Assembly (NCBI RefSeq): GCF_008180445.1
Contig: NZ_VTER01000003.1
Coordinates: 596,649-660,648, forward strand
Direction: 5' to 3'
Origin: Bacillus_AB infantis_B
GTDB taxonomy: Bacteria > Bacillota > Bacilli > Bacillales > Cytobacillaceae
DNA: 64,000 bases
Numbering within the stretch: the first letter of the stretch is position 1; every line of letters begins with the position of its first letter. The translations under genes and the position numbers were made by a program. This document shows, one piece after another, positions 25,822 to 34,663 of this stretch. The notes below the pieces were generated by a model that worked only from the letters and a program-made list of their open reading frames with translations, did no database searches and was not told where the DNA came from.

Positions 25822-26668
25822 TTTCAGCTGCAAGCAACAAAGCCCCCGTTATTCCAGCCCGGTCCCCAAGCCCCGGCTTTACGATATATTCCTCCAATTC
25901 CGGCAGTGCAACATAGTCTTTCATCAGCTCTGACAGGTATTTGTAGATGGAGTCAAATACTTGCGGCTGCTTCATGACGCCGCCGCCCAGGATGATTTTC
26001 TTTGGTGAGAGGACAAGGATGTATTGCATGAGCGCCTGGGCAAGATAGTATCCTTCAAGGTCCCAGACCTCTTTCCGGTCTGCCAGATCTTTTCCTTTGG
26101 CTCCCCAGCGTTCTTCGATGGCCGGTCCGGCTGCAAGGCCTTCGAGGCAGTCGCCATGATAAGGACATTTCCCCTGGTAAGAGTCTTCTGGATGCCGGCG
26201 GAGAAGGATATGCCCCATTTCCGGATGGGAATGGCCCTGAAGCAATTGCCCGTTTACCACGGCACCTGCCCCGATGCCTGTCCCCACTGTGATATAAAGG
26301 CAGCTGTCCAGCCCTTTAGCGGCACCCTGCCTCGCTTCGCCCAAAGCAGCAGCGTTAACATCTGTGTTGAAGCCAACCGGAACACTGAACGCTTGTGAAA
26401 TGGTTTCGACGAACGGGTAGTTTGTCCATGCCGTTTTCGGTGTGGATGTGATATAGCCGTACGTCGGGCTATCATGGTTTATATCTATCGGGCCAAAGGA
26501 TCCGATGCCAATGGCTTCAATATCATATTGCCTAAAAAATGAAATGGCGGCTGCCATGGTTTCTTCGGGTACAGTTGTCGGTATTTGGATAGAATCAGCA
26601 ATCCTCCCGGTTTTATCTCCGACTGCACAGACAAATTTCGTACCGCCGGCTTCAATCGCTCCTAGCAT
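25817..26668 (-). CDS. gmuE: ROK-family fructokinase
   Basis: Phosphorylates fructose (or a similar hexose) with ATP in the cytoplasm. 283 residues with the ROK phosphate loop GAIEAGGTKFVCAVGD at the N-terminus, VGTGIGAGAVVNG, and the zinc site HPEMGH followed by CPYHGDCLEG that marks ROK fructokinases. The open frame extends upstream to 26878, but GGGGG seven bases before the ATG at 26668 fixes the start, 13 bases after the GntR gene. Order gmuD-gmuR-gmuE matches the B. subtilis glucomannan operon. The stop codon lies inside repeat R2. Confidence 0.85.
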   Translation of the reverse strand: MLGAIEAGGTKFVCAVGDKTGRIADSIQIPTTVPEETMAAAISFFRQYDIEAIGIGSFGPIDINHDSPTYGYITSTPKTAWTNYPFVETISQAFSVPVGFNTDVNAAALGEARQGAAKGLDSCLYITVGTGIGAGAVVNGQLLQGHSHPEMGHILLRRHPEDSYQGKCPYHGDCLEGLAAGPAIEERWGAKGKDLADRKEVWDLEGYYLAQALMQYILVLSPKKIILGGGVMKQPQVFDSIYKYLSELMKDYVALPELEEYIVKPGLGDRAGITGALLLAAER

Positions 26669-26681
26669 ATTCATTCCCCCA

Positions 26682-27395
26682 TTACCTTTTAAAGTTGGCT
26701 GATGTGACTTCGAATTTATCATAGCGGTGCCTTGCAAATGAGTATTCGAAAGGAACCCCATTGTCCAGGAAGGCGACCTGTTCAACCTCGAGGATGGGAT
26801 CATCATCCTTGCATACCAGGTGTAGATGATCCAGTTTACCTGACTTGCTTGCCCTGATTTTTCGATGCGAACCGGCAATCGTCAGCCCCAATTTTATTCT
26901 AATATGTTCATAGATGGAGCCCTGGAGGACATCATCATCAATTCCCCTGATCAGTGCAGCTGGCATATAAGTTTTTTCCAAAACATATGGTTCATCCGCA
27001 ACAAGCCGCAAGCGGATGATATGATAAACCGGGGTTTTCTTGTCAATGGCCAGATGGGCAGCTACTTCATCATCAGGAAATTGGACTTCGAATTTGATGA
27101 CCTTGCTCGTCACTTCTTTTCCTTGCAAAAGTCCCGTCAGGCCGATTGATTCATTGCTCACCACATTGACCCGGCTATTCTGAATGGCCGATTTTACAAT
27201 GAATGTTCCATGTCCCCTTTTCCGGTACAGCAGCCCTTCAAGCACCAGGATATCCAGCGCCCGCTTCATCGTCATACGGCTGCAGCCGAATTCCTTTGCG
27301 AGTGTAATTTCGTCTGGAATCGGTTCATCTGGCGAATAAGAGACATTAATGATCCTCTGCCTGATTTCAGATGATATTGTTTCGTACTTGGTCAT
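26682..27395 (-). CDS. gmuR: GntR/HutC-family regulator, GmuR-like
   Basis: Regulator of 237 residues with an N-terminal winged helix (FGCSRMTMKRALDILVLEGLL) and a UTRA effector domain. ILEVEQVAFLDNGVPFEYSFARHRYDKFEV is characteristic of regulators that sense 6-phospho-glycosides. It sits between the GH1 gene and fructokinase exactly as gmuR does in B. subtilis. A TGTCTAGACA palindrome upstream of the GH1 gene is a plausible operator. Confidence 0.8.
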   Translation of the reverse strand: MTKYETISSEIRQRIINVSYSPDEPIPDEITLAKEFGCSRMTMKRALDILVLEGLLYRKRGHGTFIVKSAIQNSRVNVVSNESIGLTGLLQGKEVTSKVIKFEVQFPDDEVAAHLAIDKKTPVYHIIRLRLVADEPYVLEKTYMPAALIRGIDDDVLQGSIYEHIRIKLGLTIAGSHRKIRASKSGKLDHLHLVCKDDDPILEVEQVAFLDNGVPFEYSFARHRYDKFEVTSANFKR

Positions 27396-27459
27396 AACGG
27401 ATCCACCCTGTTAAATAGATTCTCACTTTCATTATAAATGGATTCTGGTAAGTTATCTA

Positions 27460-27488
27460 AAAAAGATGGTCATAGCGACCATCTTTTT
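27460..27488 (-). terminator. Terminator after the GH1 gene
   Basis: AAAAAGATGGTC / GACCATCTTTTT with a 5-base loop, 8 bases past the gmuD stop. It separates gmuD from gmuR and implies a separate promoter for gmuR. Confidence 0.85.
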
Positions 27489-27496
27489 ATGCAAAA

Positions 27497-28906
27497 TCAG
27501 AAACCGTTTTTTTCAGACACAGCCTTAAACCACTTGCCGCTCTGCTTAATTGTCCGCTCCCCATCTTTATCTAGATTAACGGACACAAAACCGTAGCGGT
27601 TTTTATAGGCATTGGACCATGACCAGTTATCCATGAACGTCCATAGATGATAGCCCCTTACATTGGATCCTTCCTGAATCGCTTTATGCACCCATTCTAG
27701 ATGCCCTTTAATAAAATCTATCCTGTAATCATCCTGGATGATGCCATTTTCGTTCCGGAATTTTTCTTCTCCTTCAACGCCCATCCCGTTTTCGGAAATG
27801 AAGCATTCAATGTTTCCATAGTTTTCCTTCAGGTTGATAAGGATATCATAGACACCTTTTTCGTAGATTTCCCAGCCGCGGTGAGGGTTCATTTTGCGGC
27901 CTGGCATGACATAATTATCAAAGAAACGTTCTGGCATAAATGGCGCTTCCGGATTTGGCAGATTTTCTTTTGCTTTTACGCGGCGCGGCTGATAGTAGTT
28001 CACGCCCAGGATATCAACAGTATTATTCTTGATAAGTTCCAGATCGCCTTCTTCCACAGTTGGAAGGAATCCTTCTTCCCTCAGCAACTGAACGAGCTCC
28101 TCTGGAAATTCACCCTTAACGGAAGGATCAAGGAAAGAGCGGTTAAAGAATGCATCAGCGAGAACAGATGCTTTCAAATCAGCCGGATTCTGGCTACGCG
28201 GATATGATGGTGTCAGGTTCAGGATGATCCCGATTTTCCCATCCTGGTTTCTTTTTTTATAAGCTTTTATTGCCTTCGCGCTTGATAAAATGGTATGGTA
28301 TGCCACTTGGACGGCTTTCCCGAAATTAACCTCGTTAGGATAATGAAAATCATAGAGATAGCCGCCTTCAACAGGAACAATCGGTTCATTGTGGGTAAAC
28401 CATTTTTTCACACGGTCCCCGAACAGCCCGAAGCAGATTTTTGCATATTCCTCATAAGCATCGACCACTTCACGATTTGCCCAGCCGCCGATCTTCTGCA
28501 GCTCCATCGGCATATCAAAGTGGAACAGATTCACAAAAGGCTCTATATCATTATCAATCAATTCATTGATGACATGATTGTAAAATTCAACAGCCTTCTC
28601 GTTCACTTCGCCTTTTCCTTCTGGAATCAGTCTTGACCATGAGATCGACAGGCGGAAAGAATTGTGGCCGATTTCCTTCATCAGCCTGATATCTTCTTTA
28701 TATTTATAATAGAATTGGGAAGTTTTCTCTGGCCCTACACCATTAAAGAACCGGTTTGGCTCTATTTCATACCAGTGGTCCCAGATGTTTTTCCCTTTGC
28801 CATCAACATCAGCCGCACCCTCCGTCTGGGTCGCGGAAGCAGAAGAGCCCCACCAGAATCCTTCCGGAAATGAATATTGAATTTCATTCTCGCTATGATT
28901 AGACAT
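27497..28906 (-). CDS. gmuD: GH1 6-phospho-beta-glucosidase
   Basis: Cytoplasmic glycoside hydrolase family 1 enzyme, 469 residues, that cleaves phosphorylated beta-linked disaccharides delivered by a PTS. It has the N-terminal FPEGFWWGSSASATQTEG, the acid/base Glu in THNEPIVP near residue 170 and the nucleophile Glu in CFISENGMG near residue 370. AAAGGAGAG precedes the ATG. Placed next to gmuR, gmuE and a mannose-type PTS, it probably handles phospho-cellobiose or gluco-manno-disaccharides. Confidence 0.88.
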   Translation of the reverse strand: MSNHSENEIQYSFPEGFWWGSSASATQTEGAADVDGKGKNIWDHWYEIEPNRFFNGVGPEKTSQFYYKYKEDIRLMKEIGHNSFRLSISWSRLIPEGKGEVNEKAVEFYNHVINELIDNDIEPFVNLFHFDMPMELQKIGGWANREVVDAYEEYAKICFGLFGDRVKKWFTHNEPIVPVEGGYLYDFHYPNEVNFGKAVQVAYHTILSSAKAIKAYKKRNQDGKIGIILNLTPSYPRSQNPADLKASVLADAFFNRSFLDPSVKGEFPEELVQLLREEGFLPTVEEGDLELIKNNTVDILGVNYYQPRRVKAKENLPNPEAPFMPERFFDNYVMPGRKMNPHRGWEIYEKGVYDILINLKENYGNIECFISENGMGVEGEEKFRNENGIIQDDYRIDFIKGHLEWVHKAIQEGSNVRGYHLWTFMDNWSWSNAYKNRYGFVSVNLDKDGERTIKQSGKWFKAVSEKNGF

Positions 28907-29113
28907 ATGATTCTCTCCTTTTGTGTTTGTAAAAGATACAAGGGCAGAAGCCCCGGCCCAGCAAAGGATGTTTTGCTTTTTCCGTCACTCTGCCCTATGG
29001 TTATTAACTCAAATGGAAATCCCTGAAGTGATCTTTTTATGATGTCAGACTCTCTATTTTTTACAGTCAGCTTTCTAACTAATTTACATAATTTTATTAA
29101 AACAATATTTATT

Positions 29114-29123
29114 TGTCTAGACA
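29114..29123. promoter_or_regulatory. Candidate GntR operator upstream of gmuD
   Basis: Perfect palindrome TGTCTAGACA in an A/T-rich stretch between manP and gmuD. HutC-type GntR proteins bind sites of this form. The regulator gene lies two genes downstream. Confidence 0.5.
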
Positions 29124-29152
29124 TTTAATTCAAAAGTATAAATATTTAAAAA

Positions 29153-29177
29153 AGACCGTCCTTGAACCGGACGGTCT
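29153..29177 (-). terminator. Terminator after manP
   Basis: AGACCGTCC / GGACGGTCT stem, 7-base loop, 6 bases after the manP stop, followed by a T-rich stretch on the minus strand. Confidence 0.8.
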
Positions 29178-29183
29178 AATCTC

Positions 29184-31124
29184 TTATTGAATTTCCTCAA
29201 GCAGCTGATACGCCTGCTCTTTAGACTCAGCTTTTAGCAGCTGTTCGCGGAATTCATCATCCATCAGTTTGCGCGACAGCATCTGCAGGATTTTCAGATG
29301 GGCATCGCCGGCTGCCTGTTCGGGCACGGCAATCATGAAGATCAGCTTGGCATCTGTCCCGTCAAGGCTGGACCAGTCCACACCATTTCTCTTGATGCCA
29401 AAAGCAACAGCGGGGCGTTTGACTGCATTTGATTTTCCGTGCGGAATGGCAATATTCATCCCCAATCCAGTAGAACTCTGTGCCTCACGGTTAAGGATTG
29501 CTTGCTTGTACGCTTCTTTCGAGCTTAGTACACCTGCTGCATCGAAGCGTTCAATCAGTTCATCAATGACATCATCACGCGCTTCACCTTCTAGGCTGAT
29601 GTCAATCAGTTCAACGCTAGTAATGTCAGTCAGTTTCCGGATTTCTGCATTTTCCTGCTTTTCTTCTGCAGCTTGTACAGATTCTTCAGGAACTGCGCTG
29701 CCTTCTGCGCCGGCAAGAGCTGGGACAGGGGCACCTTCAACATTCTTCTTCAGTGCAGTAACCATCAGGGCAGTCACGACAGCACCAGCAATAGCAGCAA
29801 CAAAGAACATCAGGACATTGTCGACGGCTCCAAGGACAGCTACAATCGGTCCGCCGTGCGCTACGCGGTCTCCAACCTGGGAGATCATGGCGATAACCGA
29901 CCCAACCATGGAACCAGTGACAATGCTGGGAATAACTCGCAGCGGATCCTGCGCTGCAAATGGAATCGCACCCTCTGTGATTCCAAAAAGACCCATCGTA
30001 AAGGAAGCTTTTCCTGCTTCCCTTTCAGTTTGCGTAAATTTCCGCTTGTTAATAAAAGTTGCCAGGCCAAGGCCGATTGGCGGGATACAGATGGCCACCG
30101 CAATCGGGCCCATGATTTCATAGTTTCCTTCCGCAATCATGGCAGAGCCGAACAGGAAGGCCACTTTGTTGAAGGGACCGCCCATGTCGACCGCAATCAT
30201 AGCGCCAAGGATAAGCGCCAATACAATCGAGCTTCCTCCCTGCATGCTGCTGAGGAGATCGGTCAAGCTTTCGAATACTTGTGCAACTGGAGCACCGATA
30301 ACATAGATGAACAATAAACCAACAATGACAGACGAGAGAATCGGGATAAAAATGATGGGCATAACAGGCTGTACGGCTTTAGGCACCTTGAGCTTCTTAA
30401 TAGCCAGAGCCACATATCCTGCCAGGAACCCGGCAATGATTCCGCCGATGAATCCTGCTCCTGCTTCACTTCCATAAAAGCTTCCGTTCGCAGCAATATA
30501 ACCGCCGATCATACCCGGCACCAGCCCCGGACGGTCGGCAATGCTGACAGCAATGAACCCGGCAAGAATAGGAACCATGAACATAAAGGCTGTTGCACCA
30601 AGGCTTTCAACCTGCTTCCAGATGGAATCCTCCGGAATGACGATTCCTCCAGGTGTCTGTTCCCCGCCAAGTGTGAGCGCAAGGGCAATCAGAAGCCCTC
30701 CGACAACGATGAATGGCACCATATAAGAAACACCGCTCATCAGATGCTTATAAATAGGGTTTTCCTTCTGTTTCTTGGCAGCGCCTTCATTTTTGGCCAG
30801 TTCCGGCTTATAAATTGGGGCGTCTCCATTCTGAATCCTTTTGATCAGCTCCTCCGGCTTGCGGATACCATCCTGAACGCCGGTGACAATCACTCTTTTT
30901 CCAGCAAAACGGTCTTTAGGAACCTCCTTGTCTGCTGCAATGATGATGCCGTCTGCTTCGGCAATATCCTGTTCAGTTAAAGCGTTTTCTACACCGATAG
31001 AACCTTGCGTCTCTACTTTCATTTCAACGCCGAGCACATCGCCTGCCTTTTGCAGGTTCTCGGCAGCCATATACGTATGGGCAATGCCGACCGGGCAAGC
31101 TGTGACAGCCAATATCTTCGCCAT
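29184..31124 (-). CDS. manP: PTS fructose/mannose-type transporter, fused IIB-IIC-IIA
   Basis: Imports and phosphorylates a hexose, probably mannose. 646 residues: EIIB at the N-terminus with the phospho-cysteine in VTACPVGIAHTYMAAE, EIIC membrane domain from about residue 120 to 460, and EIIA at the C-terminus with the phospho-histidine in NIAIPHGKSNAVKRP near residue 560. Domain order and size fit B. subtilis ManP (650 residues). CAGGAGG precedes the ATG. The neighbouring manR and manA support mannose over fructose. Confidence 0.85.
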   Translation of the reverse strand: MAKILAVTACPVGIAHTYMAAENLQKAGDVLGVEMKVETQGSIGVENALTEQDIAEADGIIIAADKEVPKDRFAGKRVIVTGVQDGIRKPEELIKRIQNGDAPIYKPELAKNEGAAKKQKENPIYKHLMSGVSYMVPFIVVGGLLIALALTLGGEQTPGGIVIPEDSIWKQVESLGATAFMFMVPILAGFIAVSIADRPGLVPGMIGGYIAANGSFYGSEAGAGFIGGIIAGFLAGYVALAIKKLKVPKAVQPVMPIIFIPILSSVIVGLLFIYVIGAPVAQVFESLTDLLSSMQGGSSIVLALILGAMIAVDMGGPFNKVAFLFGSAMIAEGNYEIMGPIAVAICIPPIGLGLATFINKRKFTQTEREAGKASFTMGLFGITEGAIPFAAQDPLRVIPSIVTGSMVGSVIAMISQVGDRVAHGGPIVAVLGAVDNVLMFFVAAIAGAVVTALMVTALKKNVEGAPVPALAGAEGSAVPEESVQAAEEKQENAEIRKLTDITSVELIDISLEGEARDDVIDELIERFDAAGVLSSKEAYKQAILNREAQSSTGLGMNIAIPHGKSNAVKRPAVAFGIKRNGVDWSSLDGTDAKLIFMIAVPEQAAGDAHLKILQMLSRKLMDDEFREQLLKAESKEQAYQLLEEIQ

Positions 31125-31153
31125 ATCTAAAACCTCCTGGTTAAAAAAATCTG

Positions 31154-31174
31154 TTGTAATCGCTTACCATTATA
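31154..31174 (-). promoter_or_regulatory. manP -10 box with an adjacent cre site
   Basis: On the minus strand TATAAT (31169-31174) is followed directly by a cre-like sequence: the + strand TTGTAATCGCTTACC (31154-31168) matches WTGNAANCGNWNNCA except at the last base. No good -35 is visible, which fits an activator-dependent promoter. CcpA bound there would cover the transcription start. Confidence 0.65.
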
Positions 31175-31206
31175 ATAAACCCTCCCTCCTGTCTATATTT
31201 TTCGGA

Positions 31207-31231
31207 TTTTTACCGGAGACTCCGGTAAAAA
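31207..31231. promoter_or_regulatory. 25-base perfect palindrome upstream of manP, candidate ManR site
   Basis: Arms TTTTTACCGGAG / CTCCGGTAAAAA around a single A, about 33 bases upstream of the -10 box. The position suits an activator. It could also add to the terminator region of manR. Confidence 0.6.
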
Positions 31232-31242
31232 GGAATTATTAA

Positions 31243-31275
31243 AAAAAGCAGCGGGCTTTCGCTCCGCTGCTTTTT
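31243..31275 (-). terminator. Terminator of manR
   Basis: AAAAAGCAGCGG / CCGCTGCTTTTT, perfect 12-base arms. The first arm overlaps the manR stop codon. Confidence 0.88.
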
Positions 31276-33196
31276 ATTGTTGTTTAAGCATTTTTAAAAA
31301 TTCTGCCGCATTTCCGGCTGACACCAGTTCATGGACAGCAGCAGGCGACTCGCTCAATGAAGCGATCTTCCCGATGATCCTCCGGATGTCACGCTGATTT
31401 TCTTTTGCAACGGCAAGCAGAAATACGAGTGAAACCTTTTCGGAGCCCCACTCGAGCGGCTTATCCAGTATTGCCGCTGCAATCGCCGTCCTGCTGATCA
31501 TGGATGGATCTCCATGCGGGATGCTGATACCCCCGCCAATGGCAGTGGCCGAGTTCCTTTCACGGTTCACCGTGCTGTGAATGAACTCTTTTGCAGCATA
31601 GCCTTTTTGATAGAGGGCCATTGCCAGCATTTCAACAACCTCATACCGATGCTCTTTTTTTACATGGAGAAAAATCAGATCCTCTTCCATAAGATCAGCA
31701 AAAGACTCTTCCCGGCTTCCGGTCTTGCCGGTATGAAGATTGTCCACAAATTGGCTCAGCCTCTCCTTATCCTCCTGCCCAAATAGGGGAGAAATCTGGA
31801 TATAGCCAGTTCCTGCTTTTTCAAGGGGGACGGTTGAAATGATAAAATCAGGCTTATGTGCTTCCAGCGCTTCTGCCACTTCAGCCTTGCCGATGCAAGC
31901 GGCAATCTCAATGGCAGCATACTGCTGCTCAATCTTTGCTTCAAGCAGGTGCGACATACCGATGCCCATATGGCAGACAATGATGGCCCGCTTCTTTTCA
32001 ATATTTCTTTTTCCTTCAAGCCTTTCAATCGAAGCCTGAAAATGAAGGACGATATAGGCTGCTTCATCCTCAGGGATGCTAATATGGAATCGTTCCTTGA
32101 TATCGTCGAGCGCCAGGATGACCATGCTGAACATATAAGGATACATTCTTTTAATATTTGCGAGAAGCGGGTTGGTGATTGGAAAACCGTAATGGATACG
32201 GCTGATGACCGAGTGCATATGAACAGCAAGGCCGTTAGCAAGGATATGGTCATTTCCAAACGGAAACAGTGTCAGCTTTTCCATTCTTTCGATGAGCAGC
32301 TGAACAACATGCTCTGCCTTCTCATCCTGGATCAGCACAGATTCAGCCTCTTCTGAACGTTTGGCGCTGATAAAATGCCAGGTATAATACACAATTTCTG
32401 CTTCCGGGAAGGCTAACTGGAAAGAATCCGCAAGCCTGGTAAAAAAAGCAGCAGCATATTCATATTCTTTTCGCGAAGCTATTTTTTCCATTTCGGCCGG
32501 CTCAACGAAAACCGGTGCCCTCTGCCTGGTTCTTTTGATCATAATAAGCGCATGGACGACAAGGCTGTCGAGTGCCTCATCCGTAAACCTGATGGACTCA
32601 TGTGTCTGTATCTCTTTAAGCGCTTTGCGGACCATGTCAATTTCATACGGCTGGAAAAGGTCCAAAACTGGATTCCTGCCTATACCGCCTGAAGGAATCA
32701 GCCCGGACAGATGAGCCAGGGCATTCCGCTTATTGAGCTCCGTTCCTTCAATAAGATGTCCAAGCCGCTGCCTGGAAACAAGCAACAGATCAAACCGCTC
32801 GAGCCACTGGGCAATGATCTCTAAATCCTTTTTGATTGAAGCGTTGGGGACAAAATACCGTTCTGCCCAAAACTTTAAAGTGATGGCTTTCCCGCTGGTC
32901 AACAGCTGAAAAGCCATCTCAAACAATCGCTCTTCCATTGTTTTTGAGTCTTCCGAGAAAAGGCTCTGCAGTATTTCCGAACGTGCGGCCTCATCAATCT
33001 CAATCGAGATGCCAACCCCCGGCTTGCGGATAAGGCTTGTTCCTTCATATTGACCGAGGTAATCCTCGATCCGGTCCAAATCATTCCTGACCGTCTTCTC
33101 CACACAGCCAAGCTGCCCGGACAAATCCTTTATCTGCAGAGCACCTTCCTCATGAAGAAGCAATATCCTCAGAAGCTCCTTTTGTCTATTTGTCAT
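31274..33196 (-). CDS. manR: PRD-containing PTS-responsive transcriptional activator
   Basis: BglG/MtlR-type activator, 640 residues, controlled by PTS phosphorylation. Order: DNA-binding helix-turn-helix (LLHEEGALQIKDLSGQLGCVEKTVRNDLDRI), two PRD domains with conserved His (EYAAAFFTRLADSF, AVHMHSVISRIHYGFPITNP), an EIIB-like domain with CHMGIGMSHLLEAK, and a C-terminal EIIA domain with GGISIPHGD. Length is close to B. subtilis ManR (648). Of two in-frame ATGs, 33196 has AGGTGG at a good distance. It should activate manP next door. Confidence 0.85.
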   Translation of the reverse strand: MTNRQKELLRILLLHEEGALQIKDLSGQLGCVEKTVRNDLDRIEDYLGQYEGTSLIRKPGVGISIEIDEAARSEILQSLFSEDSKTMEERLFEMAFQLLTSGKAITLKFWAERYFVPNASIKKDLEIIAQWLERFDLLLVSRQRLGHLIEGTELNKRNALAHLSGLIPSGGIGRNPVLDLFQPYEIDMVRKALKEIQTHESIRFTDEALDSLVVHALIMIKRTRQRAPVFVEPAEMEKIASRKEYEYAAAFFTRLADSFQLAFPEAEIVYYTWHFISAKRSEEAESVLIQDEKAEHVVQLLIERMEKLTLFPFGNDHILANGLAVHMHSVISRIHYGFPITNPLLANIKRMYPYMFSMVILALDDIKERFHISIPEDEAAYIVLHFQASIERLEGKRNIEKKRAIIVCHMGIGMSHLLEAKIEQQYAAIEIAACIGKAEVAEALEAHKPDFIISTVPLEKAGTGYIQISPLFGQEDKERLSQFVDNLHTGKTGSREESFADLMEEDLIFLHVKKEHRYEVVEMLAMALYQKGYAAKEFIHSTVNRERNSATAIGGGISIPHGDPSMISRTAIAAAILDKPLEWGSEKVSLVFLLAVAKENQRDIRRIIGKIASLSESPAAVHELVSAGNAAEFLKMLKQQ

Positions 33197-33315
33197 GCTG
33201 CCACCTGCCATCTATTGAATAATTAAAAGTGTAGCCCTACTGGGCCGGGGAATCAAGGCTTTATGGTTGTGGGGGATGTCTTAGTTTTTGAGCGAAAAAA
33301 AAACTCTATAAGATT

Positions 33316-33365
33316 GGGCTGGGTGTTAGACACGATTTGGGCCATGGGACCTGTCCCCCTGGCTC
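33316..33365 (+). repeat. Dispersed repeat B, copy B1
   Basis: Element with GGGCTGGG at its left and GCCATGGGACCTGTCCC then CTGGCTC at its right. It shares these blocks with B2 on the other side of the manA terminator. Confidence 0.65.
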
Positions 33366-33380
33366 TTCCTGGCGAAAAAA

Positions 33381-33404
33381 AAGCCCCTATTAGGATAGGG
33401 GCTT
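33381..33404. terminator. Terminator after manA, between B2 and B1
   Basis: AAGCCCCTAT / ATAGGGGCTT with a TAGG loop. An A tract on its left supplies the T run for the minus-strand manA transcript. Confidence 0.85.
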
Positions 33405-33405
33405 A

Positions 33406-33449
33406 GGGGCTGGGCGTAGTTTGCGCCAAGGGACCTGTCCCTCTGGCTC
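33406..33449 (+). repeat. Dispersed repeat B, copy B2
   Basis: GGGGCTGGG, then GCCAAGGGACCTGTCCC and CTGGCTC. The core AGGGACCTGTCCCT is a palindrome. The right end overlaps the manA stop codon (33448-33450). Confidence 0.65.
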
Positions 33450-34395
33450 ATACATGGGACACAATAAGTTCGGCCTGGCCTTCGACTTCGTATTCTCCGA
33501 AATCGGAAGGGAGAATGAAATGGTCTCCTCTGGTAAAAGCATATTCTTTTCCATCTGCCTTCAGGACGCCGCTGCCGTTCAGCACACTGCCCAAAAGGAA
33601 TGGTTTGTCCTGTGCAAAGCTCGCCTTGCCATTGAGGTTCCATTTGTAGACCGTGAAGTACTCTGCTTCAACGAACTTCGTGACCTCGGCACCTCCCTGC
33701 TTTTTCACAGACGGCTCAACACGTGTGGACTGATGCGGGATAGCAGTGACCGCAATTGACTTATCAATATGCAGCTCACGTGTATTTCCTTCAGCATCCT
33801 TCCGGTCATAGTCGTACACACGGTAGGTTGTGTCAGAGCTTTGCTGTGTCTCAAGAATCAGCGTGCCTTTGCAAAGCGCATGGATCGTTCCGCTCGGTAC
33901 ATAGAAAAAGTCGCCCGGCTTTACAGACACGCGGCGCAAAAGCTCATTCCACTCACCCTTTTCCACACGCTCAACAAACTCTTCCTTCGTCTGGGCCGTA
34001 TGGCCGAAAATCAGCTCCGCATCCTTATCACAATCAATGATATACCAGCATTCCGTCTTGCCCAATTCGCCATTTTCATGCTCTTTCGCGTAAGAATCAT
34101 CCGGATGGACCTGAACAGACAGATCAGCGTTGGCATCAAGAATCTTTGTCAGCAGCGGGAACACCGGAGAAGAATAGCTCCCGAACAGCTCCCGGCTGCT
34201 CTCCCAAAGCTCTCCAATGGTCTTACCGGCAAACTCCCCATCCTTCACTGTGCTCTGTCCGTTCGGATGGCCGGAAATTGCCCAGCATTCTCCTGTATGG
34301 TCAGAAGGAATGGAGTAATCAAAAACATCCCTCAATGCCGTCCCGCCCCATATGCGCTCCTGAAAAACAGGCTCTAAAAATAAAGGTTCCTTCAT
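33448..34395 (-). CDS. manA: Mannose-6-phosphate isomerase, class I
   Basis: Zinc enzyme converting mannose 6-phosphate to fructose 6-phosphate. 315 residues starting MKEPLFLEPVFQERIWGG. Metal-site segments VQVHPDD and GKTECWYI near residue 100 and VPSGTIHAL near 170 are present. The open frame runs upstream to 34485, but AGGAGG is placed correctly for the ATG at 34395. It is transcribed toward manR with a terminator between them. The last codons run into repeat B2. Confidence 0.92.
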   Translation of the reverse strand: MKEPLFLEPVFQERIWGGTALRDVFDYSIPSDHTGECWAISGHPNGQSTVKDGEFAGKTIGELWESSRELFGSYSSPVFPLLTKILDANADLSVQVHPDDSYAKEHENGELGKTECWYIIDCDKDAELIFGHTAQTKEEFVERVEKGEWNELLRRVSVKPGDFFYVPSGTIHALCKGTLILETQQSSDTTYRVYDYDRKDAEGNTRELHIDKSIAVTAIPHQSTRVEPSVKKQGGAEVTKFVEAEYFTVYKWNLNGKASFAQDKPFLLGSVLNGSGVLKADGKEYAFTRGDHFILPSDFGEYEVEGQAELIVSHV

Positions 34396-34613
34396 GATGT
34401 AAAGCCTCCTATGTAAATGGTAGTAGATTCCTGTTCGATTGTAACTTGAAATGGGGATGTTCACAAGCGGGGGAAAAAGGACCACGGTTTCCCATTAGCC
34501 CTATATATTGAATAAGGGTAAATACATCTTCTTCATTTTTCCCCGTTCTTCACTCCAACTAGTAAACCTTCATCTCAGCGTAAGAAAAAGGGACAGCAGC
34601 CCGCAGCCCCTTA

Positions 34614-34660
34614 GTGAAACAACTGTGTGAAACAAGAATTTTCGGGAGGTGCCTGTCACC
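34614..34660 (+). repeat. Dispersed repeat R, copy R3
   Basis: Full copy ending GGGAGGTGCCTGTCACC, with three bases between it and the stop codon of the minus-strand lipoprotein gene. An imperfect G/C-rich stem (GGGACAGCAG, AGCCCC) lies just to its left. Confidence 0.9.
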
Positions 34661-34663
34661 TTT

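Noticed and set aside
29269..30317. Long + strand frames (284 and 214 codons) opposite manP
   Set aside because: They mirror the PTS gene, are rich in Ser/Arg/Ala as expected of shadow frames, and have no independent support.
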